DNA of 13,820 nucleotides from Firmicutes bacterium UBA4874 (lineage in GTDB: Bacteria > Bacillota > Clostridia > Caldicoprobacterales > DTU083): contig DHDO01000055.1 in assembly GCA_002399435.1 (NCBI GenBank), forward strand, positions 31,730 through 45,549. Direction: 5' to 3'. The notes under the pieces were generated by a model, which was not told the origin of the DNA, searched no databases, and was given only the letters and a program-made list of their open reading frames with translations. A program made the position numbers and the translations under genes. Below are positions 6,725 to 13,820 of the stretch, one piece after another (within the stretch, counting starts at the first letter, position 1; every line of letters begins with the position of its first letter).

Positions 6725-7807
6725 TCAGCCGTGCCGTCCGGTTTCCAGATTCTTCAGCTTTTTCGTCTGTTCAGCAGAAATCAGCGCATCCAGCATTTCA
6801 TCCAGATCCCCGTCCAGAAAATCATCCAGCTGGTGAATGGTCCTGCCAATCCGGTGATCGGTCACCCGCCCCTGGGAATAATTGTAGGTGCGGATCCGTT
6901 CACTGCGATCCCCCGTTCCAATCTGACTCCTGCGGTTCTGTGCATATTCAGATTCCTTTTCCTGCGTAGCCTGGTCCAGCAGACGGGATCGCAGCACGCG
7001 AATGGCCTTTTCCTTGTTTTTCAGCTGGGATTTCTCATCCTGGCATGTCACCACCATTCCGGTGGGAATATGGGTGACCCGAACGGCAGAATCCGTGGTA
7101 TTGACGCTTTGCCCGCCATGCCCTGTGGACCGGTAGACGTCGATCCGCAGGTCATTGGGATTGATTTCGACGTCCACTTCCTCCGCCTCCGGCAAAACGG
7201 CAACCGTGGCAGTAGAGGTATGAATCCTGCCGCCGGACTCCGTCACAGGCACGCGCTGCACCCTGTGCACCCCGCTTTCGTATTTCAGACGGCTGTAGGC
7301 TCCCTTCCCCTCCACGATATAAATCAGTTCCTTGACCCCTCCGATGTCCGTATAGCTGGCACTGGTGACGACAATCTTCCAGCCCTTCCGTTCGGCATAG
7401 CGGCTGTACATCCGGAACAACACGGCCCCGAACAGCGCCGCCTCTTCCCCGCCGGCACCGCTGCGGATTTCCATGACGACATTCTTTTCATCCATGGGAT
7501 CCCGGGGCAGAAGAAGCAGTTTTATTTCATGAAGCAATGCATCCGCTTTTTCCTTCAGATCCTTTTTCTCCTGCTCTGCGATCGCCCGCAGTTCCCTGTC
7601 ATGGGTACTGTGCAGCAGTTCCTCCGTATCCTCTTCCTCTTTCTCCGTTTTCCGGTACTGCCGATAGCGAACCACGATCTCCTCCAGGGAAGCGTGCTCC
7701 CGGACCAGGCGCTGCCATTCCTCCTGCCGGCTGATTACATCCGGATCAGCAAGGAGTTGACTCAGTTCCTCATATCGGTCTTCCATAAATCCCAATTTGT
7801 CAAACAT
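6725..7807 (-). CDS. prfA: Peptide chain release factor 1
   Basis: RF1 recognises UAA and UAG in the ribosomal A site and triggers hydrolysis of peptidyl-tRNA. The 360 residues are the usual family length. An N-terminal coiled-coil domain (to about 105) is followed by the conserved [14 protein letters not shown] segment, the stop-codon-reading tripeptide PVT (187-189) in the PxT class typical of RF1, and the catalytic GGQ at 231-233 within [16 protein letters not shown]. The ATG at 7807 has GGGAG upstream and overlaps the prmC stop by eight bases (ATGTTTGA), which implies coupled translation. The upstream neighbour PrmC methylates the Gln of this GGQ. The gene itself ends in UGA, an RF2 codon. 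Tandem repeats follow, with no U-tract terminator. Confidence 0.98.
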   Translation of the reverse strand: MFDKLGFMEDRYEELSQLLADPDVISRQEEWQRLVREHASLEEIVVRYRQYRKTEKEEEDTEELLHSTHDRELRAIAEQEKKDLKEKADALLHEIKLLLLPRDPMDEKNVVMEIRSGAGGEEAALFGAVLFRMYSRYAERKGWKIVVTSASYTDIGGVKELIYIVEGKGAYSRLKYESGVHRVQRVPVTESGGRIHTSTATVAVLPEAEEVDVEINPNDLRIDVYRSTGHGGQSVNTTDSAVRVTHIPTGMVVTCQDEKSQLKNKEKAIRVLRSRLLDQATQEKESEYAQNRRSQIGTGDRSERIRTYNYSQGRVTDHRIGRTIHQLDDFLDGDLDEMLDALISAEQTKKLKNLETGRHG

Positions 7808-8690
7808 TTGATTCTCCCTGCCTTTTCAAGAATATCGCCACCCGTTCCATCCCTGCCAGGTCCTTGCGAATCCCGCCCAGGGTATAGTTTCCTGTCTGCA
7901 AAAAGATATCCTGAACCTGTGGACTCTGGCCATATCCCATTTCCACCGCGACCAGGCCGTCCCGATTCAAAAAGGGAGAAGCTGCCCGGGCTATTCTCCG
8001 ATAATAGCCCAGGCCGTCTTCTCCCCCATCCAGGGCAACCCTGGGCTCGTAATCCCGGACCTCCGTCATTAATCCACCGATCTCACCGGTGGGAATGTAG
8101 GGCGGATTGGAGACAATCCCATCAAAGCGGTCCTTTCCGCCGGGGCCCTCCAGGGCGCAGAACAAATCCCCCTGCAAAAACCGGATCCGGTCCGCCACGC
8201 CGTTCTGCACCGCATTCTCCCGTGCGGCAAGCAGGGCTTCCTCCCGGATATCCACTGCCGTGATCCGGGAAGCAGGCAAATAAAATGCCAGGCTGACTGC
8301 AATGGCGCCGCTTCCGGTGCCCAGGTCCAGAAGATGCACCGGCCCCGGCACTGATTTCCAATGATTCAACAGCCATTCCACCAGAATTTCCGTTTCCCAC
8401 CGGGGGATCAGAACCCGGTCATCCACATGAAAAGGAAGTCCCATAAACTCCCTGCTGCCAAGAATATACTGAATCGGCTCCCCCTTCCGACGCCGGTCCA
8501 GCATACTGCGAAAGGCAGACAGCTGCTCCCGGGACAATAGCTCATTGCCACGGATATACAGTTCGTGCCGCTGACATCCAAGGATATGGGACAACAACAT
8601 CTCACATTCCAGCCGGGCAGACTCAGATGCCCTGCTTTGCAGCAACCGTTGGCCCGCCCTCAGGGCGTCCATCAAGCCCGGCTGTCCCAT
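7800..8690 (-). CDS. prmC: Release factor glutamine methyltransferase PrmC (HemK)
   Basis: PrmC uses S-adenosylmethionine to N5-methylate the Gln of the GGQ motif in RF1 and RF2, which increases termination efficiency. The 296-residue product has the N-terminal helical substrate-binding domain ([16 protein letters not shown] near residue 23-38), the SAM-binding motif [11 protein letters not shown] (121-131), VDIREEAL, and the amide-methylating signature NPPY at 195-198. The usual LIPRPETE reads LIPRWETE (94-101), with Trp in place of Pro. The ATG at 8690 is strongly supported by AAGGAGAG (8698-8705) at seven bases, even though it lies inside the DUF1385 gene. That creates a 68-base overlap in a different frame. 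The gene overlaps prfA by eight bases at its other end. Confidence 0.97.
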   Translation of the reverse strand: MGQPGLMDALRAGQRLLQSRASESARLECEMLLSHILGCQRHELYIRGNELLSREQLSAFRSMLDRRRKGEPIQYILGSREFMGLPFHVDDRVLIPRWETEILVEWLLNHWKSVPGPVHLLDLGTGSGAIAVSLAFYLPASRITAVDIREEALLAARENAVQNGVADRIRFLQGDLFCALEGPGGKDRFDGIVSNPPYIPTGEIGGLMTEVRDYEPRVALDGGEDGLGYYRRIARAASPFLNRDGLVAVEMGYGQSPQVQDIFLQTGNYTLGGIRKDLAGMERVAIFLKRQGESNV

Positions 8691-9630
8691 CTGTTTTCTC
8701 TCCTTCCATGCCGCCGCTTTCCTTCACGCCCTCCGTAGCCGCCACAAAGGCACGGATCGCCACCTCCAGCTGCTGATCGTCCGGCTCCCGGGTGGTCAGC
8801 TTTTGAAGCATCATCCCGGGATACAGGATGATCCGGATCGGCAGGGCATCGCTTCTCCCGGCAAGCCGTGTCACCTCATAGGACAGGCCCCCAACGACCG
8901 GGAGAAGCAGAATGCGGCTGAGCACGCGAAGGAAGATATTCTGCCATCCCAGGAAGGAAAACAAAAGAATGCTGATCAACATGACAGTCAGCAGGAATGC
9001 CGTGCCGCATCTGGGATGCAGGGTAGAATATTTCCGCGCATTCCCCGGCGTCAGCTCCTCTTCATGTTCATAGCAATGGATGGTTTTATGCTCCGCGCCA
9101 TGGTATTCAAAAACCCTTCGGATGTCCTTCATCCGGGAAACAAGCGTTAAGTAAATCAGAAAAATCCCCAGGCGAAGAAATCCCTCCACTATATTCAGAA
9201 TCACATGATTGGATATCCAGCGCCGGAGCAGACCGGACAGCAATGCCGGCAAAAATACAAACAAAGCGATGGAAAAAATAACAGCAACCGTCACGGAGGA
9301 AGCGATCACGATATCGTCCAGACTTTTCCCCAATTTGTCCGACAGGAAAGTTTCAAACCGGGAGGGCTTATATTCCTCTTCTTCGTCCCCATACAGGTCC
9401 GCCGACGTCAAAAGGGACTTTACGCCCAATACCATGGTCTCCGCAAAAGTAACGATCCCCCGCAGAATGGGCAGCTTCAATATGGGATACTTCTCCTTTG
9501 CAGTGGTTACGGCTGATTTCTTCACCTCAATGGATCCGTCGGACCGTCTCACGGCAATGGCCATGGAATCAGGAGCTTTCATCATCACTCCCTCCATGAC
9601 AGCCTGACCGCCAATCATACTCTTTCGCAT
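8623..9630 (-). CDS. yqhQ: DUF1385 (YqhQ-family) multi-pass membrane protein
   Basis: The product has 335 residues with the family's hallmarks: an N-terminal MIGGQAVMEGVMMKAP, the HGAEHKTIHCYE segment (177-188), HPRCGT (205-210) and a terminal LQKLTTREPDDQQLEVA (275-291). Hydrophobic segments lie at about 107-135, 143-165, 211-228 and 231-252. The conserved His, Glu and Cys residues suggest metal binding, but no activity is established to my knowledge and I assign none. The position before prmC and prfA is common in Clostridia. The last 35 or so residues are low-complexity (G, E, K) and are encoded where prmC overlaps, so the tail is probably shaped by the overlap. The ATG at 9630 has GGGAG upstream. 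A strong terminator ends only 17 bases before the start. Confidence 0.92.
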   Translation of the reverse strand: MRKSMIGGQAVMEGVMMKAPDSMAIAVRRSDGSIEVKKSAVTTAKEKYPILKLPILRGIVTFAETMVLGVKSLLTSADLYGDEEEEYKPSRFETFLSDKLGKSLDDIVIASSVTVAVIFSIALFVFLPALLSGLLRRWISNHVILNIVEGFLRLGIFLIYLTLVSRMKDIRRVFEYHGAEHKTIHCYEHEEELTPGNARKYSTLHPRCGTAFLLTVMLISILLFSFLGWQNIFLRVLSRILLLPVVGGLSYEVTRLAGRSDALPIRIILYPGMMLQKLTTREPDDQQLEVAIRAFVAATEGVKESGGMEGEKTDGTAGLDGRPEGGPTVAAKQGI

Positions 9631-9646
9631 TCTTTCATCTCCCTAC

Positions 9647-9679
9647 AAAAAATACAGACCAGGGGAACCCCAATCTGTA
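9647..9679 (-). terminator. Intrinsic terminator after rpmE
   Basis: In the minus-strand RNA, UACAGAUUGGGG and CCCUGGUCUGUA pair over about 12 positions, including GU wobbles, around a three-base loop (UUC). Six U follow at once. It starts about 16 bases after the rpmE stop codon and ends 17 bases before the DUF1385 start. Confidence 0.88.
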
Positions 9680-9694
9680 CTTTGTTTCGAAAAA

Positions 9695-9907
9695 TTACTT
9701 CTCGTCGGCGGACATTCCGTATCGCTTTCGGAACCGCTCCACACGTCCACCGGTATCCACCAGCTTTTGCTTTCCGGTAAAGAATGGATGGCATTTGGAA
9801 CATATCTCAACCCGGAGCTCCTTCTGAGTGGAGCCGGTAACAAAAGTCTCCCCACAAGCACACTTTACCACTGCTTTTCCATATTTTGGATGAATGTTTG
9901 GCTTCAT
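9695..9907 (-). CDS. rpmE: 50S ribosomal protein L31, zinc-binding (C+) type
   Basis: L31 bridges the large subunit and the head of the small subunit. The 70-residue product starts [12 protein letters not shown] and has the four zinc cysteines as KCAC (C16, C18) and ICSKC (C36, C39), which marks the C+ form used when zinc is ample. No cysteine-free paralogue is present here. The ATG at 9907 is chosen over an in-frame GTG at 9916 because that GTG is the end of the AGAGGTG ribosome binding site (9914-9920), six bases from the ATG. The gene has its own promoter about 90 bases upstream and a strong terminator directly after it, so it looks like a single-gene unit. rho-rpmE adjacency is conserved in Bacillota. 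Confidence 0.97.
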   Translation of the reverse strand: MKPNIHPKYGKAVVKCACGETFVTGSTQKELRVEICSKCHPFFTGKQKLVDTGGRVERFRKRYGMSADEK

Positions 9908-9994
9908 TGTCTTCACCTCTTTCGTGACAAAGCTTATTCCGTTTCCTGTTAAAACTGCTTGTTAGCCAATACCTGCAGCTTTCATAACTACCTC

Positions 9995-10024
9995 AGTATA
10001 ACACAAGCGGCTGCTGCAATGCAA
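9995..10024 (-). promoter_or_regulatory. Extended -10 promoter of rpmE
   Basis: On the minus strand TTGCAT (10019-10024) and TATACT (9995-10000) are 18 bases apart, and the -10 is preceded by TG at the extended position (TGTTATACT). It lies between the rho stop and rpmE and leaves an untranslated leader of about 80 bases. Confidence 0.7.
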
Positions 10025-10039
10025 CAATGATTTTTTGAT

Positions 10040-12016
10040 TTAGCGATAGCCCGAATAGCCATCCTTATCATGATAAGAGCCATTTCTGTCATGATCGTTC
10101 GTATAGCTGTCCTTTTCCACGGAAGAAAAATGCTCCATCATGAGATCTATAAACTGATCGTTGGAATCCGTTCGCATCAGGTCATTGATAATGATCTCCA
10201 TAATGCGGTCCGGCCGGCCTTCACTGAGATTCTTGCGGATGGCCCAGACTCCTTCCAGTTCCTTTTGTGTCATGAGCAGCTCCTCCCGCCTGGTACCGGA
10301 TTTGTAAAGATCCACGGCAGGGAAAATCCTCTTTTCGGAAAGCTTGCGGTCCAGATGAATTTCCATATTGCCCGTGCCCTTGAATTCTTCGTAAATGACA
10401 TCGTCCATACGGCTGCCGGTCTCCACCAGGGCGGTGGCTATTATGGTCAGACTTCCGCCTTCCTCTATATTGCGGGCACTGCCGAAAAATCGCTTGGGCT
10501 TATGAAGGGCAGAAGAATCCAGACCGCCGGACAATATCCTGCCGGTGGACGGCACCGTCTGATTGTATGCTCTGGCAAGGCGGGTAATGCTGTCCAGAAG
10601 GACGACCACGTCCTGGCCGTGCTCCACCAGGCGCTGCGAACGTTCCAGCACCATTTCCGCCACCTTGGTGTGATGCTCCGGCAGCTCGTCAAATGTGGAA
10701 TAAACGATATCCCCGTCGATGGACCGCTGCATGTCCGTCACTTCCTCGGGACGCTCATCAATCAGCAGTACAATCAGATAAATATCCGGGAAATTGAGGG
10801 AAATGCTGTTTGCGATCTTTTTCAGCAAAGTCGTTTTCCCTGCCTTGGGGGGAGAAACAATCAGACCCCTCTGGCCCATGCCAATGGGGGAAACAAGATC
10901 GATGATCCGGGTCGCCAGATCCTTGGAATTCTTTTTGTTTTCCAGTGTGATTCTTTTGTTTGGATAAATCGGTGTCAGATCCTCAAAGGGCCTCCTCCGG
11001 GGAGCTGTCTCCGGGTCCTGTCCGTTGACCGCCGTAACATACAGCAGGGCCTTGAATTTGTCTCCTTCTTTGGTGCGCCTGGTCTTGCCGCGGACCATAT
11101 CCCCGGTTTTCAGGCTGAAACGGCGGATCTGGGACTGGGAAATATAAATGTCCTTGTTGCCCGACATATAATTTTCCGTCCGGAGAAATCCATATCCGTC
11201 GGGAAGTACCTCAAGTACTCCTTCCGCGTCCCCTACGTCTCCATTGTTCAGGAGGCCCGGAATGGCAGGATTGGATGTGTTATAGTATTTTCTCGCATAA
11301 GCAACCTTTTTTTCGTATTCTTCCGGATTTTCCTGTTCATTTGGTGTATTTGCCGATGTGCTTTCATCGGAATTTTCATGATTTTTATTTTCGTGATATC
11401 TGCCGCCTGCTTCGTGGGAATCCGAAAGATGTGGGGTATACCCTCCGCTGAAGGAATGCCCGTTTCGGGAAATCCGATGGGGTCCCGGCCGGGTGGAAGT
11501 ATGGGTGTTCCGGACGCCATGAATACCGGTTTCCTGCGTATCCCTGCGAGAGGATCGCTTTTCCTCCCCTTCTGCGGCTTCCCCCTCTTTGCCTTCGGTC
11601 ACCTTCGCCGCCGGGGAGACTGCTGCTTCTGCTTCTGCCGGAGCTTCGTCCTTTTCCGTTTCCTGCTTTTCCCCTGCTTCCTTTGCCGCTTCTTCCGCAG
11701 CTTTCCTTGCTGCTTCCTTTGCTGCCTCTTCCGCAGCTTTCCTTGCCGCTTCCCTTGCTGCAGCCTCTGCCTTGGTGGGACGGCCCCTCCTTCGTTTCAC
11801 CGGAGTTTGGGGGACGGCCTCTGCCTTCCGGGCATCTTCCTCCATCTGCTCCTCAATCAATTGCTTTCTCTCTGTCTGAGGCAATCCGGTCAGCTTTTCC
11901 TCTACGATGCCTGCCAGCTGCTCTTTCCGATATCTGGTTACGCTTTTTATTCCAAGCTTCTTCCCAAAATCCCTCAATTCCAGAATGGTGTTATTCCTTA
12001 GATTATTCAGATCCAA
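10040..12016 (-). CDS. rho: Transcription termination factor Rho with a long low-complexity insertion
   Basis: Rho is a hexameric RNA helicase that ends transcription of untranslated RNA. At 658 residues it is far longer than the E. coli (419) or B. subtilis (427) proteins. The helical Rho N domain covers about 1-45. An insertion of about 190 residues follows: an AT-hook-like KRRRGRPTK (74-82), an Ala/Glu/Lys helix with a 12-residue repeat (89-112), an acidic stretch, and a Gly/His/Asn/Ser-rich section (about 163-230). The cold-shock-like RNA-binding domain (about 262-335) has DGYGFLRT. The ATPase has Walker A PPKAGKTT (389-396), Walker B VVVLLD (470-475), the Q-loop region [10 protein letters not shown] and the SGTRREELL segment. 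A 28-residue D/N/Y-rich tail ends the protein. The start is TTG at 12016 with GAGAGG nine bases upstream; the resulting N-terminus fits the family. Confidence 0.97.
   Translation of the reverse strand: MDLNNLRNNTILELRDFGKKLGIKSVTRYRKEQLAGIVEEKLTGLPQTERKQLIEEQMEEDARKAEAVPQTPVKRRRGRPTKAEAAAREAARKAAEEAAKEAARKAAEEAAKEAGEKQETEKDEAPAEAEAAVSPAAKVTEGKEGEAAEGEEKRSSRRDTQETGIHGVRNTHTSTRPGPHRISRNGHSFSGGYTPHLSDSHEAGGRYHENKNHENSDESTSANTPNEQENPEEYEKKVAYARKYYNTSNPAIPGLLNNGDVGDAEGVLEVLPDGYGFLRTENYMSGNKDIYISQSQIRRFSLKTGDMVRGKTRRTKEGDKFKALLYVTAVNGQDPETAPRRRPFEDLTPIYPNKRITLENKKNSKDLATRIIDLVSPIGMGQRGLIVSPPKAGKTTLLKKIANSISLNFPDIYLIVLLIDERPEEVTDMQRSIDGDIVYSTFDELPEHHTKVAEMVLERSQRLVEHGQDVVVLLDSITRLARAYNQTVPSTGRILSGGLDSSALHKPKRFFGSARNIEEGGSLTIIATALVETGSRMDDVIYEEFKGTGNMEIHLDRKLSEKRIFPAVDLYKSGTRREELLMTQKELEGVWAIRKNLSEGRPDRIMEIIINDLMRTDSNDQFIDLMMEHFSSVEKDSYTNDHDRNGSYHDKDGYSGYR
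11681..11752 (-). repeat. 36-base coding repeat inside rho
   Basis: Two tandem 36-base units encode the same 12 residues twice, [12 protein letters not shown] at residues 89-100 and 101-112, and a partial unit follows. The predicted product is a long charged helix. Near-identical units suggest recent expansion or contraction by slippage. Confidence 0.85.
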
Positions 12017-12225
12017 AACATCTTTCCTCTCTTTCTCTTATTACTGTTCTCTCTTTCTCTTATGACTGTTCTCCCATGAGACAATGTGTAATTGATAATG
12101 ATCGCTTTCTGTAAGGTTTGCAGACAGGATAAAAATGGAATACAATCAAAGGCAAGCCTGTAGCAATACATGAAAGAAACCGGCCAGATCAGCCAGATAT
12201 ATAAACGTTTCCCGCATTGCTTCAT
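12007..12225 (-). other. Open frame in the rho leader that ends across the rho start codon
   Basis: A 72-codon frame from ATG at 12225 ends in TGA at 12007-12009, ten bases inside rho and in another frame. Its N-terminal half is hydrophobic (YIWLIWPVSFMYCY) and its C-terminus is basic. No ribosome binding site precedes the ATG. An internal ATG at 12021, four bases after GAGAGG, would give a four-residue peptide, MFWI, ending at the same stop. Translation is unproven; either frame could tune rho expression. Confidence 0.2.
12027..12070 (-). repeat. 22-base tandem duplication covering the rho ribosome-binding region
   Basis: Units at 12027-12048 and 12049-12070 differ at one base. Each reads AACAGT[A/C]ATAAGAGAAAGAGAG in the transcript. 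The promoter-proximal copy therefore carries a second purine-rich, ribosome-binding-like stretch 22 bases upstream of the functional one. Confidence 0.9.
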
Positions 12226-12350
12226 ATACTATTTTACTTTATCAATATTATTGCCATTACTTTCATCCGTAATTCATCCGTTGATGCATATAAGCCCTGA
12301 AAAATCATCAAAAGAAAAGTAAATATGGCGATACAACAAGGAATTCAAAT

Positions 12351-12407
12351 AAAAAACGCCATAATAAGCGCCCGGTAAATTCATACCAGGACACCTGCCC
12401 ATCGTCC
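12351..12407 (-). ncRNA. Candidate short structured leader RNA of rho
   Basis: Seven bases after the -10 element the transcript would begin GGACGAUGGGCAGG. It contains a seven-pair hairpin, CCUGGUA-UGAAUU-UACCGGG (12371-12390, one GU pair), then a small CGCU/GGCG stem directly followed by six U (12351-12356). The last stem has only four pairs, so termination there would be weak. It matches no riboswitch class that I recognise. Confidence 0.3.
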
Positions 12408-12413
12408 TTACTT

Positions 12414-12442
12414 ATCATAATATATAATCTGCAATTCGTCAA
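12414..12442 (-). promoter_or_regulatory. Sigma-A promoter of rho
   Basis: On the minus strand TTGACG (12437-12442) and TATGAT (12414-12419) are exactly 17 bases apart, each matching 5 of 6 consensus positions. A T-rich tract just upstream could serve as an UP element. The start site would be about 390 bases before the rho start codon. Confidence 0.8.
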
Positions 12443-12510
12443 CCAAAAATGCAAAAATTATAAAATCTGTATAAAATCGAATGCCACAATCTGGAGAATG
12501 TGCCTGGCTG

Positions 12511-12538
12511 GAATCCAGCTGATCTGCCAGCTGGATTC
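12511..12538 (-). terminator. Perfect 11-base-pair palindrome after DUF1934, possible transcript end
   Basis: GAATCCAGCTG (12511-12521) and CAGCTGGATTC (12528-12538) flank a six-base loop, two bases beyond the DUF1934 stop codon. No U-tract follows the minus-strand hairpin, so it is not a standard intrinsic terminator. It may be a 3'-end protecting hairpin or a Rho-dependent end. Confidence 0.4.
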
Positions 12539-12540
12539 TG

Positions 12541-12957
12541 CTAGCTGTAAAACAGCTCCAGTTCGCCGGTCCCCGTATGTCTTCCGCCGATATCGAGCTG
12601 ATATTTTAAGTCCACCTGTCCCTGATTCTCGCTCATTTCATGGGTCACTTCCGTCGGATAAATTCCCATTTGCAGCACGCCGCAGGAAGTCTGATAACTG
12701 TTCATGTATTTTTTCCCCCGTTCAAACAGAAAATGATCCGGCCGGGAACCGGAACGCTGCATGGACACCTTGCCCTCCCGGACAGAAATCAGGTTCTTCA
12801 CGCCTTCCATGCCGGATATCTGGCTTTCTTCATATTCAATGTAATAAATCCCGTCTTTTTCAGACAGATGTCCTTCTGTAATCAGCTCCATGGTATTGCT
12901 CTTCCCATCCTTGTCCAGATGGCTTCCCCGGATCCTCAACAGTATCTTTCTGCTCAT
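12541..12957 (-). CDS. DUF1934 (YwiB-like) small beta-barrel protein
   Basis: The 138-residue product starts MSRKILLRIRGSHLDKDG. It has the DUF1934 pattern: an N-terminal strand, an IYYIEYEES segment, a KVSMQRSG turn, an FERGKKYMNSYQTSCG motif, and a C-terminal VDLKYQLDIGG strand. The family is predicted to be lipocalin-like, and no biochemical role is established. There is no signal peptide, so it is probably cytoplasmic. The ATG at 12957 is chosen because GGGAGG (12965-12970) lies seven bases upstream; the longer in-frame start at 13008 would overlap murI and has no ribosome binding site. It begins 26 bases after the murI stop, so the two form an operon. A tight palindrome follows the stop codon. 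Confidence 0.82.
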   Translation of the reverse strand: MSRKILLRIRGSHLDKDGKSNTMELITEGHLSEKDGIYYIEYEESQISGMEGVKNLISVREGKVSMQRSGSRPDHFLFERGKKYMNSYQTSCGVLQMGIYPTEVTHEMSENQGQVDLKYQLDIGGRHTGTGELELFYS

Positions 12958-12983
12958 TTCAAATCCTCCCAGCACTTGAGGCC

Positions 12984-13787
12984 TCAATATTCTTCTATGT
13001 TGACACATTCCGCGGCAATTTCCCGATTTAAGAAATGACTGCCGATCTGCGCAAAGCCTTGCCCGAAGTCGCTGACATAAAAACTCAGGGTCGGCTCCGG
13101 ACCGGATCCCCGCAGCATATCCTTCTCCTTCAGCACTTCCCTGGCTTCACAGGCCGCGCCGAAAGCCGGATTGATCAATGTCACCCCGGGGCCCATCACG
13201 CCGGAAATAACCGGCTCCAACAGGGGATAATGCGTACAGCCCAGAACCACGGTATCCACCTTCTGCCTTTTCAGGCCCTTTAGATACCGCTCCGCCGTAA
13301 GCCGCGCCATCTCCGTATTGCTCCATCCCTCCTCCACGATGGGCACAAACAGGGAACAGGCTTCATCCAGGACCAAAAGATCCGGATTGATTCCCCGGAT
13401 GGCATTCGGGTAGGCTTTGCTGCGAATCGTGCCCAGTGTTCCAATGACACCGATCCTGCCGTTCCGGGTGGCATCTGCGGCCGCCCTGGCGCCGGGACGG
13501 ATGACGCCCAGAATGGGGATGTCAAACTGGGCATGCAATGCTTCCAGACTGTTGGAACTGACGGTATTGCAGGCAATGACCACCATCTTGATCCCTTTGC
13601 TCAGCAAAAACCGGACACATTGTGCAGAATACTTTGTAACGATTTCCCTGGAGCGGGTCCCATACGGAATCCGCGCCGTATCTCCAAAATAAACAATATT
13701 TTCATTTGGGAGCTCTTTCAGGAGCTCCTTTACCACAGTCAGGCCTCCCAGACCTGAATCAAAAACCCCGATTGGACGCTCGTCCAT
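12984..13787 (-). CDS. murI: Glutamate racemase
   Basis: MurI converts L-glutamate to the D-glutamate needed for the peptidoglycan stem peptide. The 267-residue product has the substrate-binding FDSGLGGL (9-16), YFGDTARIPYG (33-43), and both catalytic cysteines: C73 in ACNT and C184 in GCTHYP. Length and motif order are typical. The ATG at 13787 has AGGAGG about ten bases upstream. The gene is the first of a two-gene unit with DUF1934; its promoter is outside the window. It is one of two cytoplasmic wall-precursor enzymes here, with murA at the other end of the segment. Confidence 0.97.
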   Translation of the reverse strand: MDERPIGVFDSGLGGLTVVKELLKELPNENIVYFGDTARIPYGTRSREIVTKYSAQCVRFLLSKGIKMVVIACNTVSSNSLEALHAQFDIPILGVIRPGARAAADATRNGRIGVIGTLGTIRSKAYPNAIRGINPDLLVLDEACSLFVPIVEEGWSNTEMARLTAERYLKGLKRQKVDTVVLGCTHYPLLEPVISGVMGPGVTLINPAFGAACEAREVLKEKDMLRGSGPEPTLSFYVSDFGQGFAQIGSHFLNREIAAECVNIEEY

Positions 13788-13820
13788 ACCTAAAAAACCT
13801 CCTCATTTGTCAGCTCTATT

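Larger units (their letters stand above)
12017..12540 (-). other. Long intergenic region containing the rho promoter and leader
   Basis: No family-supported gene lies in these 524 bases. In transcription order it holds a palindrome directly after DUF1934 (12511-12538), an AT-rich stretch, a near-consensus promoter (12414-12442), a compact hairpin-rich segment (12351-12407), and an AT- and pyrimidine-rich leader of about 330 bases. The leader includes a small direct repeat (ttcatccgt at 12262-12270 and 12273-12281) and a 22-base tandem repeat before rho. rho genes in E. coli and B. subtilis are autoregulated through their leaders, so a similar role is plausible here. Confidence 0.7.

Noticed and set aside
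6671..8263. Long plus-strand open frame of 530 codons, and similar ones at 1211-2431 and 10070-12001
   Set aside because: They lie exactly antisense to prfA-prmC, murA and rho, whose products are unmistakable. Their predicted proteins are low-quality, rich in His, Arg and Pro, and show no family motif.
12324..12363. Antiterminator pairing TATGGCG with CGCCATA in the rho leader
   Set aside because: The 7-pair stem is real, but its second arm lies downstream of the U-tract, so it would be transcribed too late to control termination there, and the loop is long.
12017..12540. Known riboswitch or T-box in the rho leader
   Set aside because: I found no T-box sequence, no purine, SAM, THF, fluoride, preQ1 or guanidine core, and no other consensus that I can recall.

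Overview
The window is a stretch of core chromosome with fourteen recognisable protein-coding genes, all on the minus strand. They encode cell-wall synthesis, transcription and translation termination, tRNA modification, nucleotide salvage and sporulation functions. SpoIID with a histidine/cysteine zinc site, a YwmB-family protein, a CxxC-type L31, a YwlE-type arginine phosphatase and strong AGGAGG-like ribosome binding sites point to a spore-forming member of Bacillota, class Clostridia. The moderately high GC content and the order DUF1385-prmC-prfA would fit a Lachnospiraceae-like lineage, but that placement is inference. No insertion sequence, phage gene, tRNA, rRNA or CRISPR array was seen.

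In the direction of transcription (high to low coordinates) the order is murI, DUF1934, rho, rpmE, DUF1385 (yqhQ), prmC, prfA, sua5, ywlE, rpiA, upp, ywmB, murA, spoIID. This is a condensed version of the Bacillus subtilis rho-to-spoIID region. RpiA stands where Bacillus has the unrelated RpiB. No glyA or atp operon lies between rpiA and ywmB, and no spoIIR is present.

Visible signals suggest these transcription units: murI-DUF1934; rho, with a near-consensus promoter about 400 bases upstream and a long leader; rpmE, with an extended -10 promoter and a strong intrinsic terminator; DUF1385-prmC-prfA, joined by overlaps and probably continuing into sua5-ywlE; rpiA-upp from a TATAAT promoter; ywmB-murA, ending at a strong terminator; and spoIID, with a possible sigma-E promoter. 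PrmC methylates the release factor encoded by the next gene, prfA.

Several starts differ from the longest open frame. murA, ywlE, rpiA and rho appear to use TTG. spoIID, ywmB, upp, rpmE and DUF1934 start internally, where the ribosome binding site and family alignment agree.

I see no new multi-gene system. The observations most worth a second look are non-coding: a 37-base tandem repeat after prfA whose copies differ only in ways that keep two RNA hairpins intact; a duplicated murA 3' end built into the murA terminator; the long rho leader with a compact structured RNA at its 5' end; a terminator directly in front of the DUF1385 start; and the unusual low-complexity insertion in Rho.
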